Shown here one piece after another: positions 14,027 through 20,294 of a stretch of 23,112 nucleotides of DNA (positions are counted from its first letter, which is position 1; each line of letters starts with the position of its first letter). The position numbers were made by a program, and so were the translations under genes. The stretch covers positions 1-23,112 of the forward strand of contig DBBB01000120.1 in NCBI GenBank assembly GCA_002291985.1. Direction: 5' to 3'. The notes beneath the pieces are model-generated. The model made no database searches. It was not told where the DNA came from and was given only the letters and a program-made list of their open reading frames with translations. The DNA is from Firmicutes bacterium UBA995. GTDB taxonomy: Bacteria; Bacillota; Sulfobacillia; UBA995.

Positions 14027-14386
14027 TCATCCTCTCCAGAGACCGTGAATGTTGCAGTATTCACGGGCCGAGTTCCCCGTGGCGCCTGCGAAGTCGGCTA
14101 TCGGCCGATCGCCGGGTTTCAGGAACTTCCGGCAAAGGCCCTTGTCGCCGATGAGTTCGATCCACTCGATATAGTGGGTGTCGATCATCGGGTGCTCGGT
14201 GCTGCCGACCTTGACTACCGAGCCTTCCCGGACGGGAACGTGCTTTTCGTACCCGGTATCGGCGGTGTTTTCCTCCATGCGTTCCATGGGTTGGCCGCAG
14301 CATACCAGTGTACCCTTGCCGGTGTGGAGGATTTCCACCACGTTGCCGCATATCTGGCACCGGTAGATTTCCAGCAGCTTCGTCAT
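14027..14386 (-). CDS. dfx: Desulfoferrodoxin (two-iron superoxide reductase)
   Basis: Desulfoferrodoxin reduces superoxide to hydrogen peroxide without making oxygen, protecting anaerobes in the cytoplasm. The 119-residue protein has both parts of the class I enzyme: an N-terminal desulforedoxin-like iron site (YRCQICGN, then LVCCGQPM: Cys at about 10, 13, 29 and 30) and a C-terminal catalytic domain with YEKHVPV (Glu/Lys/His), TEHPM and THYIEWIEL (two His), KFLKPGD, and the Cys/His pair REYCNIHGLW. All ligands of the Fe(His4Cys) centre and the catalytic Lys appear present. Start ATG with GAGGAGGT 7-8 bases upstream. It is the last gene of a minus-strand operon after rubrerythrin and rubredoxin, which are likely electron donors and peroxide sinks. 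Confidence 0.97.
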   Translation of the reverse strand: MTKLLEIYRCQICGNVVEILHTGKGTLVCCGQPMERMEENTADTGYEKHVPVREGSVVKVGSTEHPMIDTHYIEWIELIGDKGLCRKFLKPGDRPIADFAGATGNSAREYCNIHGLWRG

Positions 14387-14424
14387 CGGACGTACCTCCT
14401 CGTCAGATCACCGGGTTGCGCGAT

Positions 14425-14535
14425 TCAGGCGACTTCCTCGAACGCCTCCCGGGGCGCCCCGCATACCGGGCACTCCTCCGGAGGTTCGGGACCTTCGTGC
14501 ACGTAGTCGCATATCGTACACCGCCATCGTTTCAC
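14425..14535 (-). CDS. Small rubredoxin (36 residues)
   Basis: This one-domain iron protein has Cys at residues 6, 9, 22 and 25 (CTICDY and CPVCGAP), so CxxC-x12-CxxC, the short spacing of rubrerythrin-type rubredoxin domains rather than the longer loop of classic 52-55 residue rubredoxins. The start is GTG at 14535 with AGGAGGT about 6-7 bases upstream; a longer reading back to 14667 runs through the end of rubrerythrin and has no such signal. It lies 20 bases after the rubrerythrin stop and 38 before dfx, so it is in the same operon and probably carries electrons to superoxide reductase or rubrerythrin. Confidence 0.9.
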   Translation of the reverse strand: MKRWRCTICDYVHEGPEPPEECPVCGAPREAFEEVA

Positions 14536-14555
14536 GGCCCACCTCCTGACTACTT

Positions 14556-15092
14556 TCAGCAGTTGTCGGGTTTGGGTTCGAAGAAAGCTTGGGGATGTGA
14601 ACAGGCCGGGCAAAGCTCGGGCGCTTCCTTGCCCGTGTCGATGTAGCCGCAGTTCAGGCAATGCCACTCGATCGGCTCGGGCCGGGAGAAAGCAGTGCTG
14701 GTACGCAGCCGGTCAAGCAGCCGGCGGTAGCGGATCTCATGTTGTTCCTCGACCTCCGCCACCTCATGGAAGCGACGGGCTAACTCGGAAAAACCCTCAC
14801 GCTCTGCCGTTTCCGAGAATTCGCGGTACATGATGCTCCACTCGTAATGCTCGCCCTTGGCCGCTTCCTCGAGATTGGTCGGCGTGTCGCCAATCATGCC
14901 GAGGTAGCGTGCCCACAACTTGGCATGCTCTTTCTCGTTGTCGGCCGTCTCCAGGAAGATCGTCATGACTTGCCGAAAGCCCTCGTCGCGGGCGACCCCG
15001 GCGAAGTAAGTGTACTTGTTGCGGGCCTCGGACTCCCCGGCGAAAGCGGCCATCAGATTCTTCTCGGTCTTCGTGCCTTTGAGACTCTTCAT
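14556..15092 (-). CDS. rbr: Rubrerythrin
   Basis: Rubrerythrin is a cytoplasmic diiron peroxidase that turns hydrogen peroxide into water in anaerobes. The 178-residue protein has the ferritin-like domain (FAGESEARNKYTYFA with the first Glu, TADNEKEHAKLW with ExxH, then AEREGFSELARRFHEVAEVE and the second ExxH-type EEQHEIRYRRLL) followed by a C-terminal rubredoxin domain (WHCLNCGYIDTGKEAPELC, CPACSHPQAFFE, four Cys). The ATG at 15092 is chosen because GGAGGTGG lies just upstream; an in-frame ATG at 15122 would add ten residues with no family match. It is the first gene of the minus-strand operon rbr-rubredoxin-dfx and faces away from the propeller-holA pair. Confidence 0.97.
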   Translation of the reverse strand: MKSLKGTKTEKNLMAAFAGESEARNKYTYFAGVARDEGFRQVMTIFLETADNEKEHAKLWARYLGMIGDTPTNLEEAAKGEHYEWSIMYREFSETAEREGFSELARRFHEVAEVEEQHEIRYRRLLDRLRTSTAFSRPEPIEWHCLNCGYIDTGKEAPELCPACSHPQAFFEPKPDNC

Positions 15093-15112
15093 ATTCCACC
15101 TCCAGCGCCGAT

Positions 15113-15147
15113 CTATGGTCATAGTAGACTTCTAGCCTCGAATGCAA
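15113..15147 (-). promoter_or_regulatory. Possible promoter and operator of the rubrerythrin operon
   Basis: On the minus strand TTGCAT (complement of 15142-15147) and TACTAT (complement of 15121-15126) could be -35 and -10 boxes, but the 15-base spacing is short. An inverted repeat CTATG-GT-CATAG (15113-15124) overlaps the -10, as an oxidative-stress operator might. It does not match a full PerR box. Low certainty. Confidence 0.3.
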
Positions 15148-15273
15148 TGTCCTCCCGAAAGTCGCCCTCCATATACCGCCTCCGGTGGTCGAGTTTCACC
15201 GCCACGCAGGGGAATCGGGCCGGGTTCGAGAACGAAAAGCGGCAGGAGGTCACACGACGTCAGGCGGGAAGTG

Positions 15274-16359
15274 ATGACGACGCTGGAAATCTACTCGCAG
15301 TTGCCGCGCCGCCGATCGCGCCGGTCCGGCCGCTCCCGGCGATGGTTCGTGTACTTGCCGGTACTGACTCTCATCGCGGCGGTGGTGGCGACGGTCCTGG
15401 GCATCCCTGCCCTGGGTTCGCGGCTGGTGCCCGCTGCCCGCACTCCGCGGCTTGATGCCGGCTGGGAGCAAATTGGCCTCTCCGGCGAAGCGGTACGGGC
15501 GATGCAAGTTCACAAACGGGGGGCCTCCCGCCATGTCGCCGGGGAAGGAGGCGTGTTCAAGAGCAGCGATGCCGGTCGCCACTGGGAACGGATATCGCCG
15601 CCCCCGGACATGGAGAGACCGTCCGCGCTGGCCGTCTATCCCCGGGATGAGGCGATCATGCTGCTCGGGACGGAACACGGGGAAGTCTACCGCACGGAGG
15701 ATGGCGGGGGTAGCTGGCATCCGGTCGGCGATGCTGGAAGCGGACCGGTTACGGTCCTGAGTTTCGACCCGCGACAACCACGCCGGGTCTTCCTTGGACG
15801 CCGCGGCCCGGCAGGGGGAGTATGGCGCTCGGCGGACGCGGGCCAGACCTGGCGGCAGATTGTCTCCGGCCCGGTCCAGCGGCTGGCCTATCATCCCCAG
15901 GACGCCGGTGTCCTTTATGTCGCCGGGCCCACCCGGGTAAGCCGTAGCCCCGACGGTGGGCGAACCTGGAACCATCTTGAACTCAGGGGAATCCGGGCGG
16001 TCGCCACCAGCGCCGCGGAACCTGAGGCTGTCTACCTGGTAATGGGCGACCGCCTCTTGTACCTCGAGAGCTGGCAGTCCCGGGCCGAGACTTCCCTCCT
16101 GCCGGGCATCGGTGACTTCCTCGAGGCACATCCCCGAGCATCGGGCCTGCTTTACGTGGCGACGGCTCACCCCACGTCCGGCGTCTGGCGGTCGACCGAT
16201 CGAGGGGAGACCTGGGTACTGTACAGTGAAGGGCTGGGTTCGCCGGCCATCAGCTCCCTGGTTTTGGGTGCGGAGGGACAAGCTCTGTATGTCGGAACCG
16301 TGACCCTTGGGCTATGGCGTTACTCCCCGGCCGGCCCGGAAGGAGAGGCGCCGCCGTGA
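15274..16359 (+). CDS. Membrane-anchored Asp-box (YCF48/BNR-like) beta-propeller protein
   Basis: The 361-residue protein has a very basic N-tail (RRRSRRSGRSRR), one membrane helix (about residues 25-46) and an extracytoplasmic domain built of Asp-box repeats, S/T-x-D-x-G-x-x-W: SSDAGRHW (about 97), TEDGGGSW (141), SADAGQTW (187), SPDGGRTW (225) and STDRGETW (308). This is the signature of sialidase/sortilin/YCF48-type propellers. Asp-boxes are structural, and no sialidase Arg triad or catalytic Tyr/Glu was recognised, so it is probably a binding or assembly protein. The ATG (15274; GTG at 15271 possible) has only a weak ribosome binding site; GGAGGT lies 20 bases or more upstream. Its stop overlaps the holA start (GTGA), so the two are coupled. 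Function unknown. Confidence 0.85.
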   Translation: MTTLEIYSQLPRRRSRRSGRSRRWFVYLPVLTLIAAVVATVLGIPALGSRLVPAARTPRLDAGWEQIGLSGEAVRAMQVHKRGASRHVAGEGGVFKSSDAGRHWERISPPPDMERPSALAVYPRDEAIMLLGTEHGEVYRTEDGGGSWHPVGDAGSGPVTVLSFDPRQPRRVFLGRRGPAGGVWRSADAGQTWRQIVSGPVQRLAYHPQDAGVLYVAGPTRVSRSPDGGRTWNHLELRGIRAVATSAAEPEAVYLVMGDRLLYLESWQSRAETSLLPGIGDFLEAHPRASGLLYVATAHPTSGVWRSTDRGETWVLYSEGLGSPAISSLVLGAEGQALYVGTVTLGLWRYSPAGPEGEAPP

Positions 16360-17450
16360 GCGCGAGACGGAAGCCGGTGGGGCGGGCACACGGGGAAGCG
16401 CGACGCGATATCAGCGCCGGCCGCCTGCTACCGGTGTACTTGCTTCACGGCTCCGAGACGCGCCTGCAAGAGGATCTGCTACTAGAACTGCGCCAGGCCT
16501 GCCTGCAACCCGGGTGGGAGACGTTCAACTACCTGGTGTTGGATGGCGATGCCGTCGATGCCCGGGAAGTCGCAGGGTATCTGGATACTGCTTCCCCCAT
16601 GGGGGGGCGCCGCCTCGTAGTAGTACGCGACCTGTCAAGCTTACTGCCTCCGCGGGGCGCCGACGATACGACCGAGGAAGCGTCGCTGACCCTGACCGAC
16701 ACCGAGGGGGAAAGGCGCTGGCTGAATACGATCGGCCGAGCGGGAAATGCCGGGGAATCCACCGCCGTGCTCGTATTCACCTTGCGGCAGTCCGCTGATG
16801 CCCGCCGCCGTCTGTGCAAGGAACTATTACAGCGAGGAGCGGTGGTGGACTGCTCGGTTCACCCCAAGGCAGATACCCAACGCTGGCTCAAACGAAAGGC
16901 GGCCCAGCACGGAAAGGAGTTGCTGCCGGCCGTCGCCGACGAAATCATCCATCTGGTCGGCAATGACCTGAACCGACTGGCCGGCGAACTCGAAAAACTG
17001 ATAGCCTGCGCGGGTGATGAGCCCTGCATCACCCGCGACCACGTGGCGGCCGTTGCCGTGGGAGGCACGGCCTGGGGCGTGTTCGACCTGACCGCGGCGG
17101 TGTCCGACCGCAATCCCCGGGCCGCCCTCAAGATCGCGCGCGACCTGCTCGCAGCTCGAGAACCCCCCGCGCGCCTGTTGGCCCTGTTCGGCCGCGAAGT
17201 CCGACTGCTGCTTGCCGCGAAGCTCCTCGACCGGCAGCACGCGGACCCGCAAACCATTGCTGCCGAACTGGGTCTTCGCGATTGGGTTGCTCGGCGCTAC
17301 ATCAGGCAGGCCGATGCCTTTACCCTCAAGCAACTTCACCGGGCGCTGGAGGCCCTGGTCGAGGCGGACCTTGCCGTGAAATCGGGACACCGGGACGGCG
17401 CCCTGGCGGTAGAACTCCTGGTGGCGGAAATGACCACCACCGAAGCCTAG
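16356..17450 (+). CDS. holA: DNA polymerase III, delta subunit
   Basis: HolA is the wrench of the clamp loader: it opens the DnaN ring so that it can be placed on primed DNA. The GTG start at 16356 has GGAAGGAGAGG (16338-16348) 7 bases upstream and overlaps the preceding stop by 4 bases. At 364 residues the length is normal. Visible: the N-terminal AAA+-like LLPVYLLHGSETRLQEDLL, the domain II region ending FTLRQSADARRRL, the delta-typical LVGNDLNRLAGELEKLIAC, and the C-terminal collar-domain block with EPPARLLALFGREVRLLLAAK. Like other delta subunits it lacks a Walker A loop. Gene position (after comEC, convergent with rpsT) is the usual Bacillota order. The stop codon shares a CTAG with that of rpsT. 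Confidence 0.95.
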   Translation: MSARRKPVGRAHGEARRDISAGRLLPVYLLHGSETRLQEDLLLELRQACLQPGWETFNYLVLDGDAVDAREVAGYLDTASPMGGRRLVVVRDLSSLLPPRGADDTTEEASLTLTDTEGERRWLNTIGRAGNAGESTAVLVFTLRQSADARRRLCKELLQRGAVVDCSVHPKADTQRWLKRKAAQHGKELLPAVADEIIHLVGNDLNRLAGELEKLIACAGDEPCITRDHVAAVAVGGTAWGVFDLTAAVSDRNPRAALKIARDLLAAREPPARLLALFGREVRLLLAAKLLDRQHADPQTIAAELGLRDWVARRYIRQADAFTLKQLHRALEALVEADLAVKSGHRDGALAVELLVAEMTTTEA

Positions 17451-17770
17451 CTTCCCGAACCGGCCCGCCGGGACCGACCTTTGGTCTTGCTGACGTCTGC
17501 CTCCTGGCGGTTTTTCGCCGGGTTTGCCTGGCGGGACATCAGGCGTGACTTGCGGCGAGCAGCAGCATTGGGGTGTATCACTCGCTTCCTGGCCGCGCGA
17601 TCGAGCTGGCTGACGGCATCCTGCAGGGCGGACGCGGCGGTCGCCGCACCGGCCTGCGCAGCCACCACGAACTGCCGCACGGCGTTCTTGACGCGGGACT
17701 TGACCACCCGGTTGCGCTGTCTCCTCTTGTCGGCCTGACGCGTGCGTTTCTGCGAAGTCGCCCTCACCAA
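17447..17770 (-). CDS. rpsT: 30S ribosomal protein S20
   Basis: S20 binds 16S rRNA in the body of the small subunit. The 107-residue, highly basic protein shows the S20 helical pattern: SQKRTRQADKRRQRNRVVKS followed by RVKNAVRQF, then AVSQLDRAARKRVIHPNAAARRKSRL, the conserved H-x-N-x-A-A-R-x-K-S-R-L motif. The family is usually 85-90 residues; here a basic C-terminal tail of about 20 residues extends it to the stop codon shared with holA. The start is TTG 17770 or the adjacent GTG 17767, with GGAGGTGAG about 10 bases upstream. A good promoter lies 40-68 bases upstream, so rpsT is probably a single-gene unit. Confidence 0.95.
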   Translation of the reverse strand: MVRATSQKRTRQADKRRQRNRVVKSRVKNAVRQFVVAAQAGAATAASALQDAVSQLDRAARKRVIHPNAAARRKSRLMSRQANPAKNRQEADVSKTKGRSRRAGSGS

Positions 17771-17809
17771 AAACCGCTCACCTCCGAAGCGAATGGGAAC
17801 ACCGCGGCC

Positions 17810-17838
17810 ATTTTACCACGCCTGAAAGTACTTGGCAA
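17810..17838 (-). promoter_or_regulatory. Sigma-A type promoter of rpsT
   Basis: Read on the minus strand: TTGCCA (-35, complement of 17833-17838), a 17-base spacer, and TAAAAT (-10, complement of 17810-17815). Transcription would begin about 30 bases before the rpsT start codon. Both boxes are close to consensus with ideal spacing in an otherwise very G+C-rich region. Confidence 0.75.
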
Positions 17839-18022
17839 AGCGCCCGCGCCGCCTGTGGACGCCGCCTTGCGCCCTGCGCCGCCTGCGCGCACGAGAACGA
17901 ACTCAAGGATGCGCCGCATACGGCGGAACTCGTGGCCGGGGTAGTGGCCGGGATGCTGGGGGGCACTTCCCATGCTCCGTGACTAATCGCCGCTACACGA
18001 CTGTTCGCCCGGGTGTGGGTGA
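17839..18022. other. Divergent intergenic stretch between rpsT and hrcA promoters
   Basis: No gene is supported here. In the order known from Bacillus, genes such as gpr, spoIIP, lepA and hemN lie between rpsT and hrcA; none is present. A short open stretch on the plus strand (about 17866-17984, ending LVAGVVAGMLGGTSHAP) looks protein-like but has no start codon or ribosome binding site and may be chance or a gene remnant. Confidence 0.4.
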
Positions 18023-18052
18023 TTGACAGGTTAACGTTGCGGGTGTTATGTT
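18023..18052 (+). promoter_or_regulatory. Promoter of hrcA-dnaJ
   Basis: A perfect TTGACA (18023-18028) is followed after 18 bases by TATGTT (18047-18052), a fair -10 box. The start point would be near 18059, placing the CIRCE operator at about +10 to +37, the position at which HrcA normally blocks transcription. Confidence 0.65.
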
Positions 18053-18068
18053 GAGGGCGATCAGGTGT

Positions 18069-18095
18069 CTGGCACTCGGCGGTCGAGAGTGCCAA
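18069..18095 (+). promoter_or_regulatory. CIRCE operator (HrcA-binding inverted repeat)
   Basis: TGGCACTC (18070-18077), a 9-base spacer, and GAGTGCCA (18087-18094) form a perfect inverted repeat matching the CIRCE consensus TTAGCACTC-N9-GAGTGCTAA with G/C for A/T at one symmetric position. It lies 36 bases before hrcA and just downstream of the promoter, so HrcA should repress its own operon and release it on heat stress. Confidence 0.93.
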
Positions 18096-18130
18096 TCCGA
18101 TGGGGCGCGGCCGACCGGGGGTGGCCGACG

Positions 18131-19165
18131 ATGCTGGACAGCCGCAAGGAGAAGATCCTGAAGGCGCTGGTCGAAGAATACATCGACACCGCCCAGCCCG
18201 TGGGGTCAGGGGCGATTGCCCTCCGCTCGGGAGTGGGAGTAAGCCCTGCCACGATACGGAACGAGATGGCGGATCTCGAAGCGATGGGCTTTGTCGAGCA
18301 GCCGCACACGTCCGCGGGACGAGTGCCTTCGGGCCGGGGTTACCGGCATTACGTCGACCAGTTGATGACCGTGGGCAGGCCGGCCGGTCCGGTAATGGCC
18401 GGCATTCGCGACCTCTATGACGATCGAAGCGTCCCCGTGCGGGCGTTGATTCGCCGCACTGCCGGAGTGTTGTCCGAGATGACCGAGTATACGGCCCTGG
18501 TCGAGGGGCCGCAACTGGAGCGGGCGACCTTCAAGCGGCTGGAACTGATCGAGGTCAATGGCGACCACCTGTTGCTGGTGCTCCTGACCGGCGACGGGCT
18601 GTTCGAGACCCGCCTGCTGGAATGTCCCCCGCACATTCCCGCCGACTACCGGGAAGCGATGGTGACCAGCCTCAACACCCGGCTGGCCGGCAGACCCCTG
18701 GGAAATGTCGCGTCCCGGGACCTGGAGTCGGTCCGAAGGGAGTTTCCGCGCGCCGTGACCCTCGTGGAGTCGATTCGTGGTACCATCGAGCCCGGCGATT
18801 CGACCGAGAGTGAAGGGCTGTTCCTGGGCGGTACCGCCAATATGCTCAAGCAGCCGGAGTTCCGCAGACTGGAGAAGGTCGAAGGGCTTCTGTCCCTGCT
18901 GGAGCAGGGCCGCATACTTCGGGACCTGTTGGCCGAGTCCGCCCTCGCCCCCGTCGACATTTCCGTCACCATCGGGGAGGAAAACCGCTACCCGCAGATG
19001 CGGGAGTGCAGCCTCGTGACTGCGGCCTACCAGGCAGGTGGCCAAACGGTTGGCTACATCGGCATCCTGGGACCGTGCCGCATGCGCTACTCCCACGTGG
19101 TAGGGCTGATCACCGCGGTCAAGGAGTCGCTCGGGCGGGAACTGCTCCGGCGGCGACTCGCGTAG
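18131..19165 (+). CDS. hrcA: Heat-inducible transcription repressor HrcA
   Basis: HrcA binds CIRCE as a dimer and represses chaperone genes; GroEL is needed to keep it active. The ATG at 18131 (GGGGGTGG about 7-8 bases upstream) gives the family N-terminus MLDSRKEKILKALVEEYIDT and 344 residues, the normal length. Residues 1 to about 75 form the winged-helix domain (SGVGVSPATIRNEMADLEAM and the wing HTSAGRVPSGRGYRHYVD). A central dimerization and insert region follows, then the conserved C-terminal block SVTIGEEN ... CSLVTAAYQ ... GYIGILGPCRMRYSHVV. Its own CIRCE lies directly upstream. The next gene is dnaJ with no gap; grpE and dnaK, which usually follow hrcA, are not here. Confidence 0.98.
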   Translation: MLDSRKEKILKALVEEYIDTAQPVGSGAIALRSGVGVSPATIRNEMADLEAMGFVEQPHTSAGRVPSGRGYRHYVDQLMTVGRPAGPVMAGIRDLYDDRSVPVRALIRRTAGVLSEMTEYTALVEGPQLERATFKRLELIEVNGDHLLLVLLTGDGLFETRLLECPPHIPADYREAMVTSLNTRLAGRPLGNVASRDLESVRREFPRAVTLVESIRGTIEPGDSTESEGLFLGGTANMLKQPEFRRLEKVEGLLSLLEQGRILRDLLAESALAPVDISVTIGEENRYPQMRECSLVTAAYQAGGQTVGYIGILGPCRMRYSHVVGLITAVKESLGRELLRRRLA

Positions 19166-20281
19166 ATGGAGAAGCGCGACTACTACGAACTGCTCGGCGT
19201 GCCCCGGGACGCAAGTCAGGACGACATCAAGAAGGCCTTCCGAGAACTCGCCCGCAGACATCATCCCGACGTCAATCCCGGCAACCCTGCTGCCGAGGAG
19301 CAATTCAAAGCGATCAACGAAGCCTATGAAGTGCTGGGCGATCCCGAGAAGCGGCGGCGCTACGATCGATTCGGGCATGCTGCCGCGGGTGCCAGGGAAG
19401 GCGCCGGACCCGGGCCCGGGTTCGACCCTTTCTCTGGTTTCGGCGATCTGTTTGAGGCTTTCTTCGGCGAGGGTTCGACCCCGGGGCGGCGCGGGCGCGA
19501 CCACGCATACGAGTTCCCGATCGATCTCGAACAGGCTCTGACCGGCGCCGAGGCCGAAATCGAGGTCGACCGCGAGGAGAATTGCCCGGTCTGCGGAGGC
19601 AGTGGTGCACGGATCGGGAGTCCGCCCCGCAAGTGTCCCCGGTGTGGCGGCCGGGGCCGCGTGGAGACGGTCCGGAATACCCTTCTCGGCCGGTTCGTGA
19701 GCCTGCAAGCATGCGAGCGCTGTCGGGGCGAAGGTACGATCGTGGAAGATCCATGTCCCGATTGCCGGGGAAACGGGCGGGTCACGCGGCGCCGGAAGCT
19801 CCGGGTCAGAATCCCGCCCGGGGTGGAGGACGGGGATCGCCTCCGCCTGGCCGGCGAAGGGCCTGCGGGTTCGCGCGGTGCGCCTCCCGGTGATGTATAC
19901 GTGGTCATAAGGATCCGTCCCCACTCCGTATTCTCAAGACGCGGGCGAGACCTTCACTGCGAGGCCCAATTGGACATGACGGCCGCCGCCCTCGGCGCGG
20001 AAATCGCCGTGCCGACCCTCGACGGCGAGGTCAAGCTGACCGTACCCCCGGGGACTCAGCCCGGCGCCAACTTCCGCTTGCGCGGCAAGGGAATGCCGGC
20101 CAGGGGCGGCAGCGCCCGCGGCGATCTGCAGGTAAGGGTCAGCATTGTCGTCCCCCGTCGCCTCAACGCTCGCCAGCGCCAGTTGCTGGAGGAGTTCGCC
20201 CGGTCGCTCGGGGATGACCATCGGGGAGCGGGGCGGGGCATTTTCCGGCGGGTAGTGGACGCCTTCGGCCCGGACGGATAG
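19166..20281 (+). CDS. dnaJ: Chaperone protein DnaJ (type I Hsp40)
   Basis: DnaJ delivers unfolded proteins to DnaK and stimulates its ATPase. The 371-residue protein has the full type I layout: J domain (residues 1-70) with HPD at 33-35, a Gly/Phe region (about 77-105, GPGPGFDPFSGFGDLFEAFF), four CxxCxGxG zinc repeats (CPVCGGSG, CPRCGGRG, CERCRGEG, CPDCRGNG at about 145-210), then two substrate-binding beta domains and a short C-terminal dimerization segment. The ATG directly follows the hrcA stop (TAG-ATG, no gap) and has only a weak ribosome binding site, so its translation is probably coupled to hrcA. It should be under the same CIRCE control. Its DnaK partner must be encoded elsewhere. 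Confidence 0.97.
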   Translation: MEKRDYYELLGVPRDASQDDIKKAFRELARRHHPDVNPGNPAAEEQFKAINEAYEVLGDPEKRRRYDRFGHAAAGAREGAGPGPGFDPFSGFGDLFEAFFGEGSTPGRRGRDHAYEFPIDLEQALTGAEAEIEVDREENCPVCGGSGARIGSPPRKCPRCGGRGRVETVRNTLLGRFVSLQACERCRGEGTIVEDPCPDCRGNGRVTRRRKLRVRIPPGVEDGDRLRLAGEGPAGSRGAPPGDVYVVIRIRPHSVFSRRGRDLHCEAQLDMTAAALGAEIAVPTLDGEVKLTVPPGTQPGANFRLRGKGMPARGGSARGDLQVRVSIVVPRRLNARQRQLLEEFARSLGDDHRGAGRGIFRRVVDAFGPDG

Positions 20282-20294
20282 CGGGAGGTTGGGG

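Noticed and set aside
17866..17984. Protein-like open stretch ending LVAGVVAGMLGGTSHAP between rpsT and hrcA
   Set aside because: No start codon or ribosome binding site in frame and too short to assign; noted only as a possible remnant.
18206..19924. 572-codon open frame antisense to hrcA and dnaJ
   Set aside because: It crosses two certain genes, has low-complexity composition and no recognisable domain; a shadow of G+C-rich codon bias.
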